64,000 nucleotides of DNA from Bosea sp. (in: a-proteobacteria) (GTDB lineage: Bacteria > Pseudomonadota > Alphaproteobacteria > Rhizobiales > Beijerinckiaceae), in contig NZ_JAMLIX010000001.1 of the NCBI RefSeq assembly GCF_023953965.1, positions 1,054,001-1,118,000 of the forward strand. The letters are read 5' to 3'. Each line of letters opens with the position of its first letter. Position 1 is the first letter of the stretch. The translations under genes and the position numbers were made by a program. The notes beneath the pieces are model-generated. The model made no database searches and was not told the DNA's origin. It was given only the letters and a program-made list of their open reading frames with translations. This document shows, piece by piece, positions 57,210 to 64,000 of this stretch.

Positions 57210-58388
57210 CTACCCCGCCCGGCACTCCGCCATCAGCCTGCGCATGAAGGCCTCGCCCGCCGCGAGCTCGTCCAGCGTGATGTATTCGTCCGGCTGATGC
57301 GCCTGGTCGATCGAGCCGGGGCCGCAGACCACGGTCGGCAGCCCCGCCTGCTGGAAATGCCCGGCCTCGGTGGCATAGGCGACCGCGATGGTGTGGTTGC
57401 GGCCCGAAAGCCGCATGGCCAGCCGCTCGGCCTCGGAGCCCGGATCGGGCGCCAGGCCCGGAACGTCCGAGGTCATCGCCGTCTCGATCGCCGCGCCCGG
57501 CGCCGTCCTGCGCATGCGGGCCACGACCTTGTCGGCCAGCGCCGCGAAACGGGCCGGGCCGGCCTGCGGATCGGAAGCAGGCAGGGTGCGGATCTCCCAG
57601 GACATCTCGGCGCGGTCGGCCAGAATGTTACGGGCGATGCCGCCATGGAAGGTGCCGACATGGATCGTATCGTAGGGCGGGTCGAAGCGCGCGTTCCGGT
57701 CCGGCCGCGCTCTCGCCTCCTCGGCCATCCGGTCGAGCTCGGCTGCGAGCAGCGCTCCGGCATGGACGGCGCTGGCGCCGCGCTCGGGCTTGGAGGAATG
57801 CGCCGCGACGCCCCTGACCACCGTGTGGAAGGTGCGCACGCCCTTATGCGCGTCGCAGATGTCGAGCATCGTCGGTTCGCCGACGATGACGGCGCGCGGC
57901 CGCGGCAGGGTCCTGCCCATCGCGGCGATGCCGTCAACGACGCCGAGGCAGGTGACCTCCTCGTCATAGGACAGGAAGAGGTGGATCGGCGTCTGGAGGT
58001 CCGCTGCCAGGAAATCCGGCACCAGCGCCAGCGCGAGCGCGAGGAAGCCCTTCATGTCGACGGCGCCGCGGCCATAGGCGCGGCCCTCCGCGACATGCAG
58101 CGTGAAGGGATCGCGGCTCCAGGCCTGGCCTGCCACCGGCACGACGTCGGTATGGCCGGAGAGCACGATGCCGCCGCGATCCTGCGGGCCGATGGTGGCG
58201 AAGAGCGCCGCCTTGTCGCCGGCAGCGTTCGGGAAGCGCCGGGAGGGGACGCCCCAGCCGGCGAGATAATCCTCGACGAAAGCGATCAGCGGCAGGTTCG
58301 ACCTGTCGCTCACCGTGTCGAAGGCGACGAGGCGGGCGAGCATCTCGAGCGGCGTCAAGCGCTGCCCGGCTTGGGCGGAGGCGGTCAA
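57210..58388 (-). CDS. argE: acetylornithine deacetylase
   Basis: 392-aa M20-family hydrolase. Zinc ligands are in LSGHTDVVPV, YGRGAVDMKG and SYDEEVTCLG, and a C-terminal His lies in EAGHFQQAGLP. The start is TTG at 58388, overlapping the apaG stop (TTGA), because the conserved N-terminus begins before the first ATG at 58343. It releases acetate from N-acetylornithine, which fits the adjacent argD and argF. Confidence 0.9.
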   Translation of the reverse strand: MTASAQAGQRLTPLEMLARLVAFDTVSDRSNLPLIAFVEDYLAGWGVPSRRFPNAAGDKAALFATIGPQDRGGIVLSGHTDVVPVAGQAWSRDPFTLHVAEGRAYGRGAVDMKGFLALALALVPDFLAADLQTPIHLFLSYDEEVTCLGVVDGIAAMGRTLPRPRAVIVGEPTMLDICDAHKGVRTFHTVVRGVAAHSSKPERGASAVHAGALLAAELDRMAEEARARPDRNARFDPPYDTIHVGTFHGGIARNILADRAEMSWEIRTLPASDPQAGPARFAALADKVVARMRRTAPGAAIETAMTSDVPGLAPDPGSEAERLAMRLSGRNHTIAVAYATEAGHFQQAGLPTVVCGPGSIDQAHQPDEYITLDELAAGEAFMRRLMAECRAG

Positions 58389-58777
58389 TGCAGAACCTTC
58401 TTCACATAGGGGGAATCGAGCGGGAAGAGCGGCACCTCGACATCGAAGATTTCGCCGCTCTCGTCCTGCATGGCGTAGAAGCCGTGCATCGAGCCATCCG
58501 GCGTCGTCAGCGGGCAGCCGGAGGTGTAGCTGAAGCTCTCGCCCGGCCGCAGCACCGGCTGCTTGCCGACGACGCCCTCGCCGCGCACCTCATGGACCTC
58601 GCCGCGCCCGTCGGTGATGAACCAATGCCGCGTCATCAGCTGCACGGTCCGCGTCGAGAGATTCACGATCTCGATCGCATAGGCCCAGAAATAGCGGCCC
58701 TGCGCGGGCGAGGATTCCGCCTCCATGAAGCGCGGCGCCGCGCTCACGCGCACGCCATGCGTCTGGGCCTGATACAT
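58385..58777 (-). CDS. apaG: ApaG domain protein (Co2+/Mg2+ efflux protein ApaG)
   Basis: 130 aa from ATG 58777. The fibronectin-like ApaG fold is seen in FWAYAIEIVNLSTRTVQL, SRHWFITD-type TRHWFITDGRG, GEGVVGKQPVLRPGE, TSGCPLTTPDGSMHGFY. Its cellular role is poorly defined (linked to cobalt/magnesium resistance). It overlaps argE by 4 bp and is likely its transcript leader. Confidence 0.94.
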   Translation of the reverse strand: MYQAQTHGVRVSAAPRFMEAESSPAQGRYFWAYAIEIVNLSTRTVQLMTRHWFITDGRGEVHEVRGEGVVGKQPVLRPGESFSYTSGCPLTTPDGSMHGFYAMQDESGEIFDVEVPLFPLDSPYVKKVLH

Positions 58778-58993
58778 CGTCGGGGCTCCATGCGCCGTCG
58801 GGCCGATCATCCGGCAAGATCTCGATGTCCCGTTATGGCGCGCAGACGAGCCGATGCTCAAGCGCGCATACGGGCGCGAGCGCCCGGCGCCCGCGTTTCT
58901 GGCGTGGACAACTTTCGCGCCGGCGCCCGCGGGCGCGACGCCGCCGCGGCCGCGCTGTAAACTGGCGGCCCCTATGGAAGGGTTTCCGATCCG

Positions 58994-60163
58994 ATGGCGA
59001 CATCCCCCGACATGCTGGCCGAGATCGCCGGAGAGACGGGCTCCCTGGCGGGCAAGGCCGGCGTGCTGCCACGCCAGGACATCCGCATCCTGGTCAAGCG
59101 CGGCATGGTCCGCTCGATCTCGGGGGAATTCGCCGAGAGCCAGTACCAGCCGGCGAGCCTCGATCTGCGTCTCGGCCACAAGGCCTATCGCGTCCGCGCC
59201 AGCTTCCTGCCGGGGCCGCAGAAGAGCGTCGCGCAGGTGCTCGGCGAGCTGACCCAGGACGAAATGTCGCTGGAAAACAGCGCGATCCTCGAAAAGAACT
59301 GCGTCTATGTCGTCGAGCTGATGGAATCGCTCGAGGACCTGCCGGCGACGATCTCCGCCTTCGCCAATCCGAAGAGCTCGACCGGCCGCCTCGACGTCTT
59401 CACCCGGCTGATCGCCGACCGCAGCGAGGTTTTCGACACGATCCCCGGCGGCTATTCCGGCAAGCTCTATGCCGAGATCTCGCCGTCGAGCTTCTCGATC
59501 AGGGTGCGCAAGGGCAGCCGCCTCAACCAGCTGCGCTTCCGCCGGCGCGGCTCGATGCAGGAGGAGGCGACCGGCTTTCGCCTGAGCGACAAGGAGCTCC
59601 AGAAGGTTCACGACGAAACGCCGCTCGTCGACGGCCCCGCGACGATCCGCAACGGGCTCGTCTTCAGCATCCACCTCGCCGGCGCCCATGCCGGCGACAC
59701 CATCGGCTACCAGGCCCAGCGCTACACCGACGTCATCGACGTCGACCGCGTCGGCGCCTATGCGATCGACGATTTCTGGACGCCGATCACCGCCAAGGCC
59801 AACAAGCGCCTCATCCTCGATCCGCACCAGTTCTACATCCTGGCCTCGAAGGAGAAGCTGCATATTCCGTCGGGATACGCGGCCGAGATGGCGCCGATCG
59901 ACCCGACCATGGGCGAGTTCCGCGTGCATTATGCCGGCTTCTTCGATCCGGGCTTCGGCGTGGGGGCGGGCGGCATGCCCGGCAGCCGCGGCGTGCTCGA
60001 GGTGCGCAGCCACGAGGTGCCGTTCGTCCTGGAAGACGGGCAGGTCGTCGGACGCCTCGCCTTCGAGCGGATGGCGGCCGAGCCCGACGCCCTCTACGGG
60101 GCGATCGGAACCTCCAACTACCAGGGCCAGGCCCTAAAGCTGTCCAAGCACTTCAAGAGCTGA
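58994..60163 (+). CDS. dcd: 2'-deoxycytidine 5'-triphosphate deaminase, double-domain form
   Basis: 389 aa, twice the usual Dcd length of about 190, with two dUTPase/dCTP deaminase-like halves. The first half holds QPASLDLRLG and NPKSSTGRLDVFTRL, with a second similar segment in the C-terminal half (DPTMGEFRVHYAGFFDPGFG). This double-length form is known in alphaproteobacteria. It converts dCTP to dUTP for thymidylate synthesis. The 216-bp gap to divergent apaG has no recognisable gene. Confidence 0.88.
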   Translation: MATSPDMLAEIAGETGSLAGKAGVLPRQDIRILVKRGMVRSISGEFAESQYQPASLDLRLGHKAYRVRASFLPGPQKSVAQVLGELTQDEMSLENSAILEKNCVYVVELMESLEDLPATISAFANPKSSTGRLDVFTRLIADRSEVFDTIPGGYSGKLYAEISPSSFSIRVRKGSRLNQLRFRRRGSMQEEATGFRLSDKELQKVHDETPLVDGPATIRNGLVFSIHLAGAHAGDTIGYQAQRYTDVIDVDRVGAYAIDDFWTPITAKANKRLILDPHQFYILASKEKLHIPSGYAAEMAPIDPTMGEFRVHYAGFFDPGFGVGAGGMPGSRGVLEVRSHEVPFVLEDGQVVGRLAFERMAAEPDALYGAIGTSNYQGQALKLSKHFKS

Positions 60164-60247
60164 GCGCGGCGATTCCCGGATGACACCCGCCCCGGGACCG
60201 GCTATGAACGCGGGCCTGCCGCGCTGCTTTGCCAGCGCGTAGGGCAT

Positions 60248-60322
60248 GCGGGCGTAGTTCAGTGGTAGAACGTCAGCTTCCCAAGCTGAATGTCGTCGGT
60301 TCGATCCCGATCGCCCGCTCCA
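60248..60322 (+). tRNA. tRNA-Gly (anticodon CCC)
   Basis: The acceptor stem GCGGGCG (60248-60254) pairs with CGCCCGC (60312-60318), discriminator T at 60319 and encoded CCA at 60320-60322. The D arm contains GTTCAGTGGTAGAAC, the anticodon loop TTCCCAA gives CCC, and the T arm contains GGTTCGATCC. No integrase or attachment repeat is seen nearby. Confidence 0.93.
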
Positions 60323-60363
60323 ACCTTCCCTCGAGAAGTCCGGATGCCATCGCAACCGCGTCG

Positions 60364-60657
60364 TCAGGCGTGCTGCGCCGGGGCGGGCGCGGCCCGCGCG
60401 CCTTCGATCACCACCGGCGTCCAGCCACGCTCGGAGGATTGCAGCCAGTCGATGATCTGCTCGAAGACGACGCGCTGACAAGGCTCGATCGGCTCCCCGC
60501 TCTGCGCGGAGACGTCGAGAATCCGGCTGAGCTCGGCGGCGAAATCACGCTTGATCCCGTCGCCGAGATGAGCCCCGAGATGCTTGAACAGAATGCCGAA
60601 CAGGCTGATCTGCGTGCTGGCCAGCCCGGTGATGCAGCGGTTGAGGTCCTGGTTCAT
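60364..60657 (-). CDS. small protein of unknown function
   Basis: 97 aa from ATG 60657. Mostly helical, with a hydrophobic N-terminal third (GLASTQISLFGILFKHLG) and an acidic middle with a Cys and Trp-rich patch (DWLQSSERGW). No known domain. The first third could be amphipathic. It is on the same strand as the chemotaxis receptor, 100 bp downstream. The coding assignment rests on a good ATG and normal codon use only. Confidence 0.55.
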   Translation of the reverse strand: MNQDLNRCITGLASTQISLFGILFKHLGAHLGDGIKRDFAAELSRILDVSAQSGEPIEPCQRVVFEQIIDWLQSSERGWTPVVIEGARAAPAPAQHA

Positions 60658-60757
60658 CGGCTCGTCCTCGGATGCTCCGGTCGGCGCCGCACCCCACGCG
60701 CAGTGGGGAGCGGCCCGCCGGTTGAAACGCTTAAGGCGAAGGCGGAAAGGCGCGCTT

Positions 60758-62542
60758 TCAGAATTCCGACCACTCGTCGCGGCCGCCGCTCATCGCGCGC
60801 AGGACCTTCCGCTGCAGCCTGGCGGGAGCGGTCGGCGCCGGCTCCGCCTCGGCCGGCCCGGCCAGCCGCTCGTTCGGGATCTGGAAAGAGGTGACCAGCG
60901 CCTGCAGCCGCTTGGCGGATTCCTCGAGCGTCCCGGCGACGCTTTGGCTCTGCTCGACCATCGTGGCGTTCTGCTGCGTCATCTCGTCGAGATGAGCCAC
61001 GACCTTGGCGACCTCGTCGATCCCGTTCGCCTGCTCCTGCGAGGCGATCGAGATGTCGGCGAGCGCGGTCGAGACCTGCTGGGACGACTGCATGATGTCG
61101 GTCAGCGCGGCACCGGCTTCCTGCACCAGCTTGACACCGGCAGCGACCTCCTCGGCCGAATCCGTGATCAGCTTCTTGATGTCGTTGGCGGAATCGCTGG
61201 AGCGCTGGGCGAGCGCCCTGACCTCAGAGGCGACGACCGCGAAGCCACGGCCCGCATCGCCGGCGCGCGCCGCCTCGACCGCAGCGTTGAGGGCCAGCAG
61301 ATTGGTCTGGAAGGCGATCGTGTCGATGACGTTGATGATCTCGGCGATGTTGGAGGAGGCCCGCTCGATGCGTTCCATCGCCGAGATCGCCGAGGTGACG
61401 ATGTCGCCGCCGCGATTGGCGACGGCATTGGCCTTATCGCCGAGCTCGGTGGCATCCTGCGCCCGCGCCGCGCTCTGCTTGACGGAGGCTGCGAGCTCCT
61501 CGGTCGTCGCGGCCGTCTCCTCCAGGCTGCTGGCCTGCTCCTCGGTGCGCTGGGCGAGGTTGCGGCTGTCCTGGTTGATCGCCGACGAGCCGGTGGCGAG
61601 CTTGCCGGAGATGTCGGCGGTCGTCGTCACGACGTCGCAGAGCGTTTCGATCAGCGCATTCACGCCTTCGCAGAGATCGCGCAGGTCGCCGTTCTTGTCC
61701 GAAAGGCCGATGCGCGGGTTGAGGTCGCGCTGCTTCGCCGCGGCCACGACCTGCTGCGTCTCCGCGACCGTCTGCTGCAGCGCTTCCTGCTCGCGGCGGC
61801 GCTCGGTGATGTCGGAGGCGAACTTGACGACCTTGTAGGGCCGGCCGGCCGAATCGAGGATCGGGCTGTAGGTCGCCTGGATCCAGACCCGGCGGCCGCC
61901 CTTGCCGATCCGCAGATACTGGCCCTCGTCATATTCGCCGCGGCCGAGCTTGGCCCAGAAGCGCCTGTATTCGTCCGAATCATGCTGCTCGCGCGCGACG
62001 AACAGGCGGTGATGCTGGCCCTTGATCTCTTCGAGGCGGTAGCCGAGCGTATTCAGGAAATTGTCGTTGGCGTCGAGGACGATGCCGTCGAGATCGAACT
62101 CGATCACCGCCTGCGATTTACGGATCGCGGCGATCTGGGCTTCCGAATTGGCGATCTCGGCCTTCTGGGCCGTGATGTCGGTCGCGAACTTCACGATCTT
62201 GACCGGCTTGCCGCCATGTCCCAGCACGGGCGCGTAGATCGCCTGGAGCCAGACCGGCTCGCCATCCTTGCCGATGCGCAGGAACTGGCCTTCCTGCGGC
62301 TCGCCCTGGCGCAGCGCGGTCCAGAACGCCTTGTAGTCCGGCGTCTCGGTCTGCTCCTTGGGCAGGAAGATGGCATGGTGGCGGCCGACGATCTCCGAAA
62401 GCTGATAACCCGTCGCCGCGAGGAAATTCCCGTTCGCTGCGAGGATCGTACCCGACGTGTCGAACTCGATCACCGCTTGCGAGCGATGGATCGCCTCGAG
62501 CTGTGCAGAAGCGGAATCCCGGTTGAAGAGGCTGAAAGCCAT
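60758..62542 (-). CDS. soluble methyl-accepting chemotaxis protein with two PAS domains
   Basis: 594 aa with no transmembrane segment. Two PAS/PAC repeats (about 12-125 and 135-250; each starts with RSQAVIEFD or KSQAVIEFD and ends with VKFATDIT/VKFASDIT) probably bind flavin or haem. A linker with a HAMP-like remnant (about 265-310) leads to the signalling hairpin, with the tip EIINVIDTIAFQTNLLALNAAVEAARAG-type sequence. The C-terminus EWSEF fits the xWxxF tether that recruits CheR/CheB. It is likely a cytoplasmic redox or oxygen sensor. Confidence 0.93.
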   Translation of the reverse strand: MAFSLFNRDSASAQLEAIHRSQAVIEFDTSGTILAANGNFLAATGYQLSEIVGRHHAIFLPKEQTETPDYKAFWTALRQGEPQEGQFLRIGKDGEPVWLQAIYAPVLGHGGKPVKIVKFATDITAQKAEIANSEAQIAAIRKSQAVIEFDLDGIVLDANDNFLNTLGYRLEEIKGQHHRLFVAREQHDSDEYRRFWAKLGRGEYDEGQYLRIGKGGRRVWIQATYSPILDSAGRPYKVVKFASDITERRREQEALQQTVAETQQVVAAAKQRDLNPRIGLSDKNGDLRDLCEGVNALIETLCDVVTTTADISGKLATGSSAINQDSRNLAQRTEEQASSLEETAATTEELAASVKQSAARAQDATELGDKANAVANRGGDIVTSAISAMERIERASSNIAEIINVIDTIAFQTNLLALNAAVEAARAGDAGRGFAVVASEVRALAQRSSDSANDIKKLITDSAEEVAAGVKLVQEAGAALTDIMQSSQQVSTALADISIASQEQANGIDEVAKVVAHLDEMTQQNATMVEQSQSVAGTLEESAKRLQALVTSFQIPNERLAGPAEAEPAPTAPARLQRKVLRAMSGGRDEWSEF

Positions 62543-62874
62543 GTTGCGTTCCCCGCACGATGTGACGCAGCGGAGAAAGCTCCAACGAAGTTAAATAACA
62601 GATTATCCTTGTTAATAGATATGATAATAAATCGCTAACTGCTTTTAACGCCATTTCCATATTCATAATTTGAAGGCTGCTTCTGCGGCATTTTTTGCTC
62701 GACTCGCCGGATTTTTCCTATATCCCGGCCTCTCGTTACGCTGCTACTCGTTAACGCATTAAAATAAGTTAATCATCTGATAACACGACATTCTAAGTTA
62801 TATTGGTATCCGGTAAATATGATATACTGCCATTTGACTTCATGGGGCCTGTTTCCTCTGCCGGATGAGGCAAG
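62543..62874. promoter_or_regulatory. AT-rich divergent region between the receptor and the globin-coupled cyclase
   Basis: This 332-bp gap has no gene and is strikingly AT-rich for the genome, with many TTAA and TATA steps between about 62590 and 62830. A TATACT hexamer at 62823-62828 could be a -10 for the plus-strand gene (no good -35). Three TTAA tetramers at 62751, 62759 and 62769 resemble, but do not match, the CtrA TTAA-N7-TTAA spacing. The region must carry both promoters. Confidence 0.4.
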
Positions 62875-64000
62875 ATGCTGAATACAACCTTCTCAGGAGA
62901 AGACGATCTACTACAACTAAAAGTTGAAATAACCACCTTGGGTTGCAACACCTCGGCGACGATCCGCGCGATGGTGGCGCTCACCGCCAAACGCTTGGGC
63001 GGCGGCGTGGTCGAGGATTTCTGGCGCGACCTCATGCGAGACGCGCGCGCGCGGGGCCGGCTCGGCGATGAGATCGACGCCGGGCAGTTTCGCGCCGCCC
63101 TGTCGCAATGGCTCGTCGAACTCTTTCCCAGGGAGCCCGTCGATCCGGCGCTATTCCTCTTGCGCCAGTCCGAGGTCGGGGCGCTGCATGCGCGCATGCA
63201 GATCCCGATGTGGCTGAGCCTGCACGTCACCCGCGCGCTCAAGCGCGGCATCTGCGGCAACCTCCAGCACACGCGGCTGTCGCAAGACGAATTCGTGCAG
63301 GCGATCCTGTATGTGTCCGGCGTCCTCGACGTCGCGAGCGCGGCGATAGCGATCGCCCATATAGGCGGGCTGGAACGCGCGCTGCGGGCGGAGGAAGCGC
63401 TCCGCGAGGTTTCGATCGACGACGATTTCCGGGCCGAACGGGAAAAGCAGAAGGCCTCGCTGGCCGAATGGGCTCAAGGCGTCTTCCTCGAAGCCCATCG
63501 CGCTGATGGCGGCGACGGCATGCTGCCGCTGAGCCGCTCCGAATTCGGCCTGTGGTTTTTCCATCGCGCGCAGCTGCTCTTTGGCCGCTCGAGCGAATAT
63601 GCCGCGATCGCGGGACTGGTCGAGGAGGCCGACGCCCATGTCCGGCAGCTCGGCGATGGCGAGGACGGCCCCGGCCGCCACGGCCATCTCAGGGAGATCA
63701 GGCAGATCACCGGGCAGATCAACAACCTGCTGAGCCTCCAGTTCAGCCATGCCTTCGACATCGGCAACGCCCGGGACCCGCTGTCGCGGCTGTTGAACCG
63801 GCGCTTCCTGCGCGCCGCGATTTCGCGCGAGGTCGCGCTGCGCCGCAGGACGGGCCGGGCCTTCTCGGTGATCATGCTCGAGATCTCGCAGTTTCGCGCG
63901 CTGCGGGAACGTCTCGGCGAAACGGGCGCCGACACACTCGTCCAGCAGACGGCCGCGATGCTGCTCAATGCCGTGCGATCGAGCGACTCCGTCTTCAGCA
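62875..64000 (+). CDS. globin-coupled sensor diguanylate cyclase (DosC type), C-terminus outside the window
   Basis: The frame from ATG 62875 (GAGGCAAG upstream) stays open to base 64000, at least 375 aa. The first 165 residues form a protoglobin-like sensor; His105 in GALHARMQIP is the likely proximal haem ligand. A linker follows, then a GGDEF domain starts at about residue 301 with DPLSRLLNRRFL, as in DosC. The metal-binding first Asp of the D-I-D-F motif reads MLEISQF, and ND-x-x-GH reads RERLGE, so the cyclase may be impaired. The GGDEF signature itself lies beyond the edge. Confidence 0.85.
   Translation, partial: MLNTTFSGEDDLLQLKVEITTLGCNTSATIRAMVALTAKRLGGGVVEDFWRDLMRDARARGRLGDEIDAGQFRAALSQWLVELFPREPVDPALFLLRQSEVGALHARMQIPMWLSLHVTRALKRGICGNLQHTRLSQDEFVQAILYVSGVLDVASAAIAIAHIGGLERALRAEEALREVSIDDDFRAEREKQKASLAEWAQGVFLEAHRADGGDGMLPLSRSEFGLWFFHRAQLLFGRSSEYAAIAGLVEEADAHVRQLGDGEDGPGRHGHLREIRQITGQINNLLSLQFSHAFDIGNARDPLSRLLNRRFLRAAISREVALRRRTGRAFSVIMLEISQFRALRERLGETGADTLVQQTAAMLLNAVRSSDSVFS

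Noticed and set aside
60248..60657. tRNA-Gly as an integration site for a mobile element
   Set aside because: No integrase and no repeated 3' end of the tRNA is visible in the flanking sequence.
60692..60708. Hairpin CCCCAC-GCGCA-GTGGGG as a terminator for the chemoreceptor
   Set aside because: The stem is only 6 bp and no T-tract follows on the minus strand.
62751..62772. CtrA box in the AT-rich region upstream of the globin-coupled cyclase
   Set aside because: TTAA repeats are spaced N4 and N6, not the N7 of the CtrA consensus, and the region is AT-rich enough to produce TTAA by chance.

Overview
The window is GC-rich (roughly two thirds G+C) alphaproteobacterial chromosome. The dnaA, dnaN, recF and gyrB cluster, a GcrA cell-cycle regulator, clustered GANTC (CcrM-type) sites, a double-length dCTP deaminase, and intergenic palindromes bounded by TAGAGC/GCTCTA all point to Hyphomicrobiales. 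A Bosea-like organism is my best guess; no rRNA or other marker fixes the genus.

Bases 1-37,900 are a dense catabolic island for hydroxy-acids and sugar acids. From the left it holds: the end of a ketopantoate reductase-family gene; a CoA-transferase, a D-erythronate dehydrogenase (denD-like) and a four-carbon sugar-acid kinase (otnK-like); a divergent SDR operon with a LacI regulator and an AroE-like protein; an aldo/keto reductase and an SDR; larB; a sugar-acid dehydratase (IlvD/Edd type), a LarA homologue and a Gfo/Idh oxidoreductase with a second LacI; larC; an aldehyde dehydrogenase; a GMC oxidoreductase and an enolase-superfamily dehydratase; an Fbp/Afu-type ABC importer with a GntR/FCD regulator; an MmgE/PrpD protein; a second CoA-transferase; larE; a second enolase-superfamily enzyme; an aldo/keto reductase; a DapA-family lyase; an enoyl-CoA hydratase; and a ThDP enzyme. 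All three genes for the nickel-pincer nucleotide (NPN) cofactor (larB, larC, larE) lie in the island with a likely client enzyme. The simplest reading is a nickel-dependent epimerisation or racemisation step feeding a dehydratase, aldolase and dehydrogenase pathway.

The island appears to be wired by two operator families. LacI-type sites (TGTAA-S-CG-N-TT-like, central CG) stand at about 2300, 4879, 5041, 11210, 28043, 31153, 34258 and 34359. A GntR/FadR-type palindrome (ATTTGTC-W-GACAAAT-like) stands at about 10470, 27075 and 33265.

Bases 37,900-64,000 are core genome: gyrB, recQ, recF, dnaN and dnaA on the minus strand, a 748-bp dnaA/rpsT intergenic region with six GANTC sites in 161 bp, rpsT, a threonine dehydratase-like enzyme, an enoyl-CoA hydratase, mutM, ubiE, ubiB, gcrA (upstream region with five GANTC sites and a perfect DnaA box), argD, argF, hslO, argE, apaG, a dCTP deaminase, tRNA-Gly(CCC), a small unknown gene, a soluble double-PAS chemotaxis receptor, and the start of a globin-coupled diguanylate cyclase that runs off the right edge.
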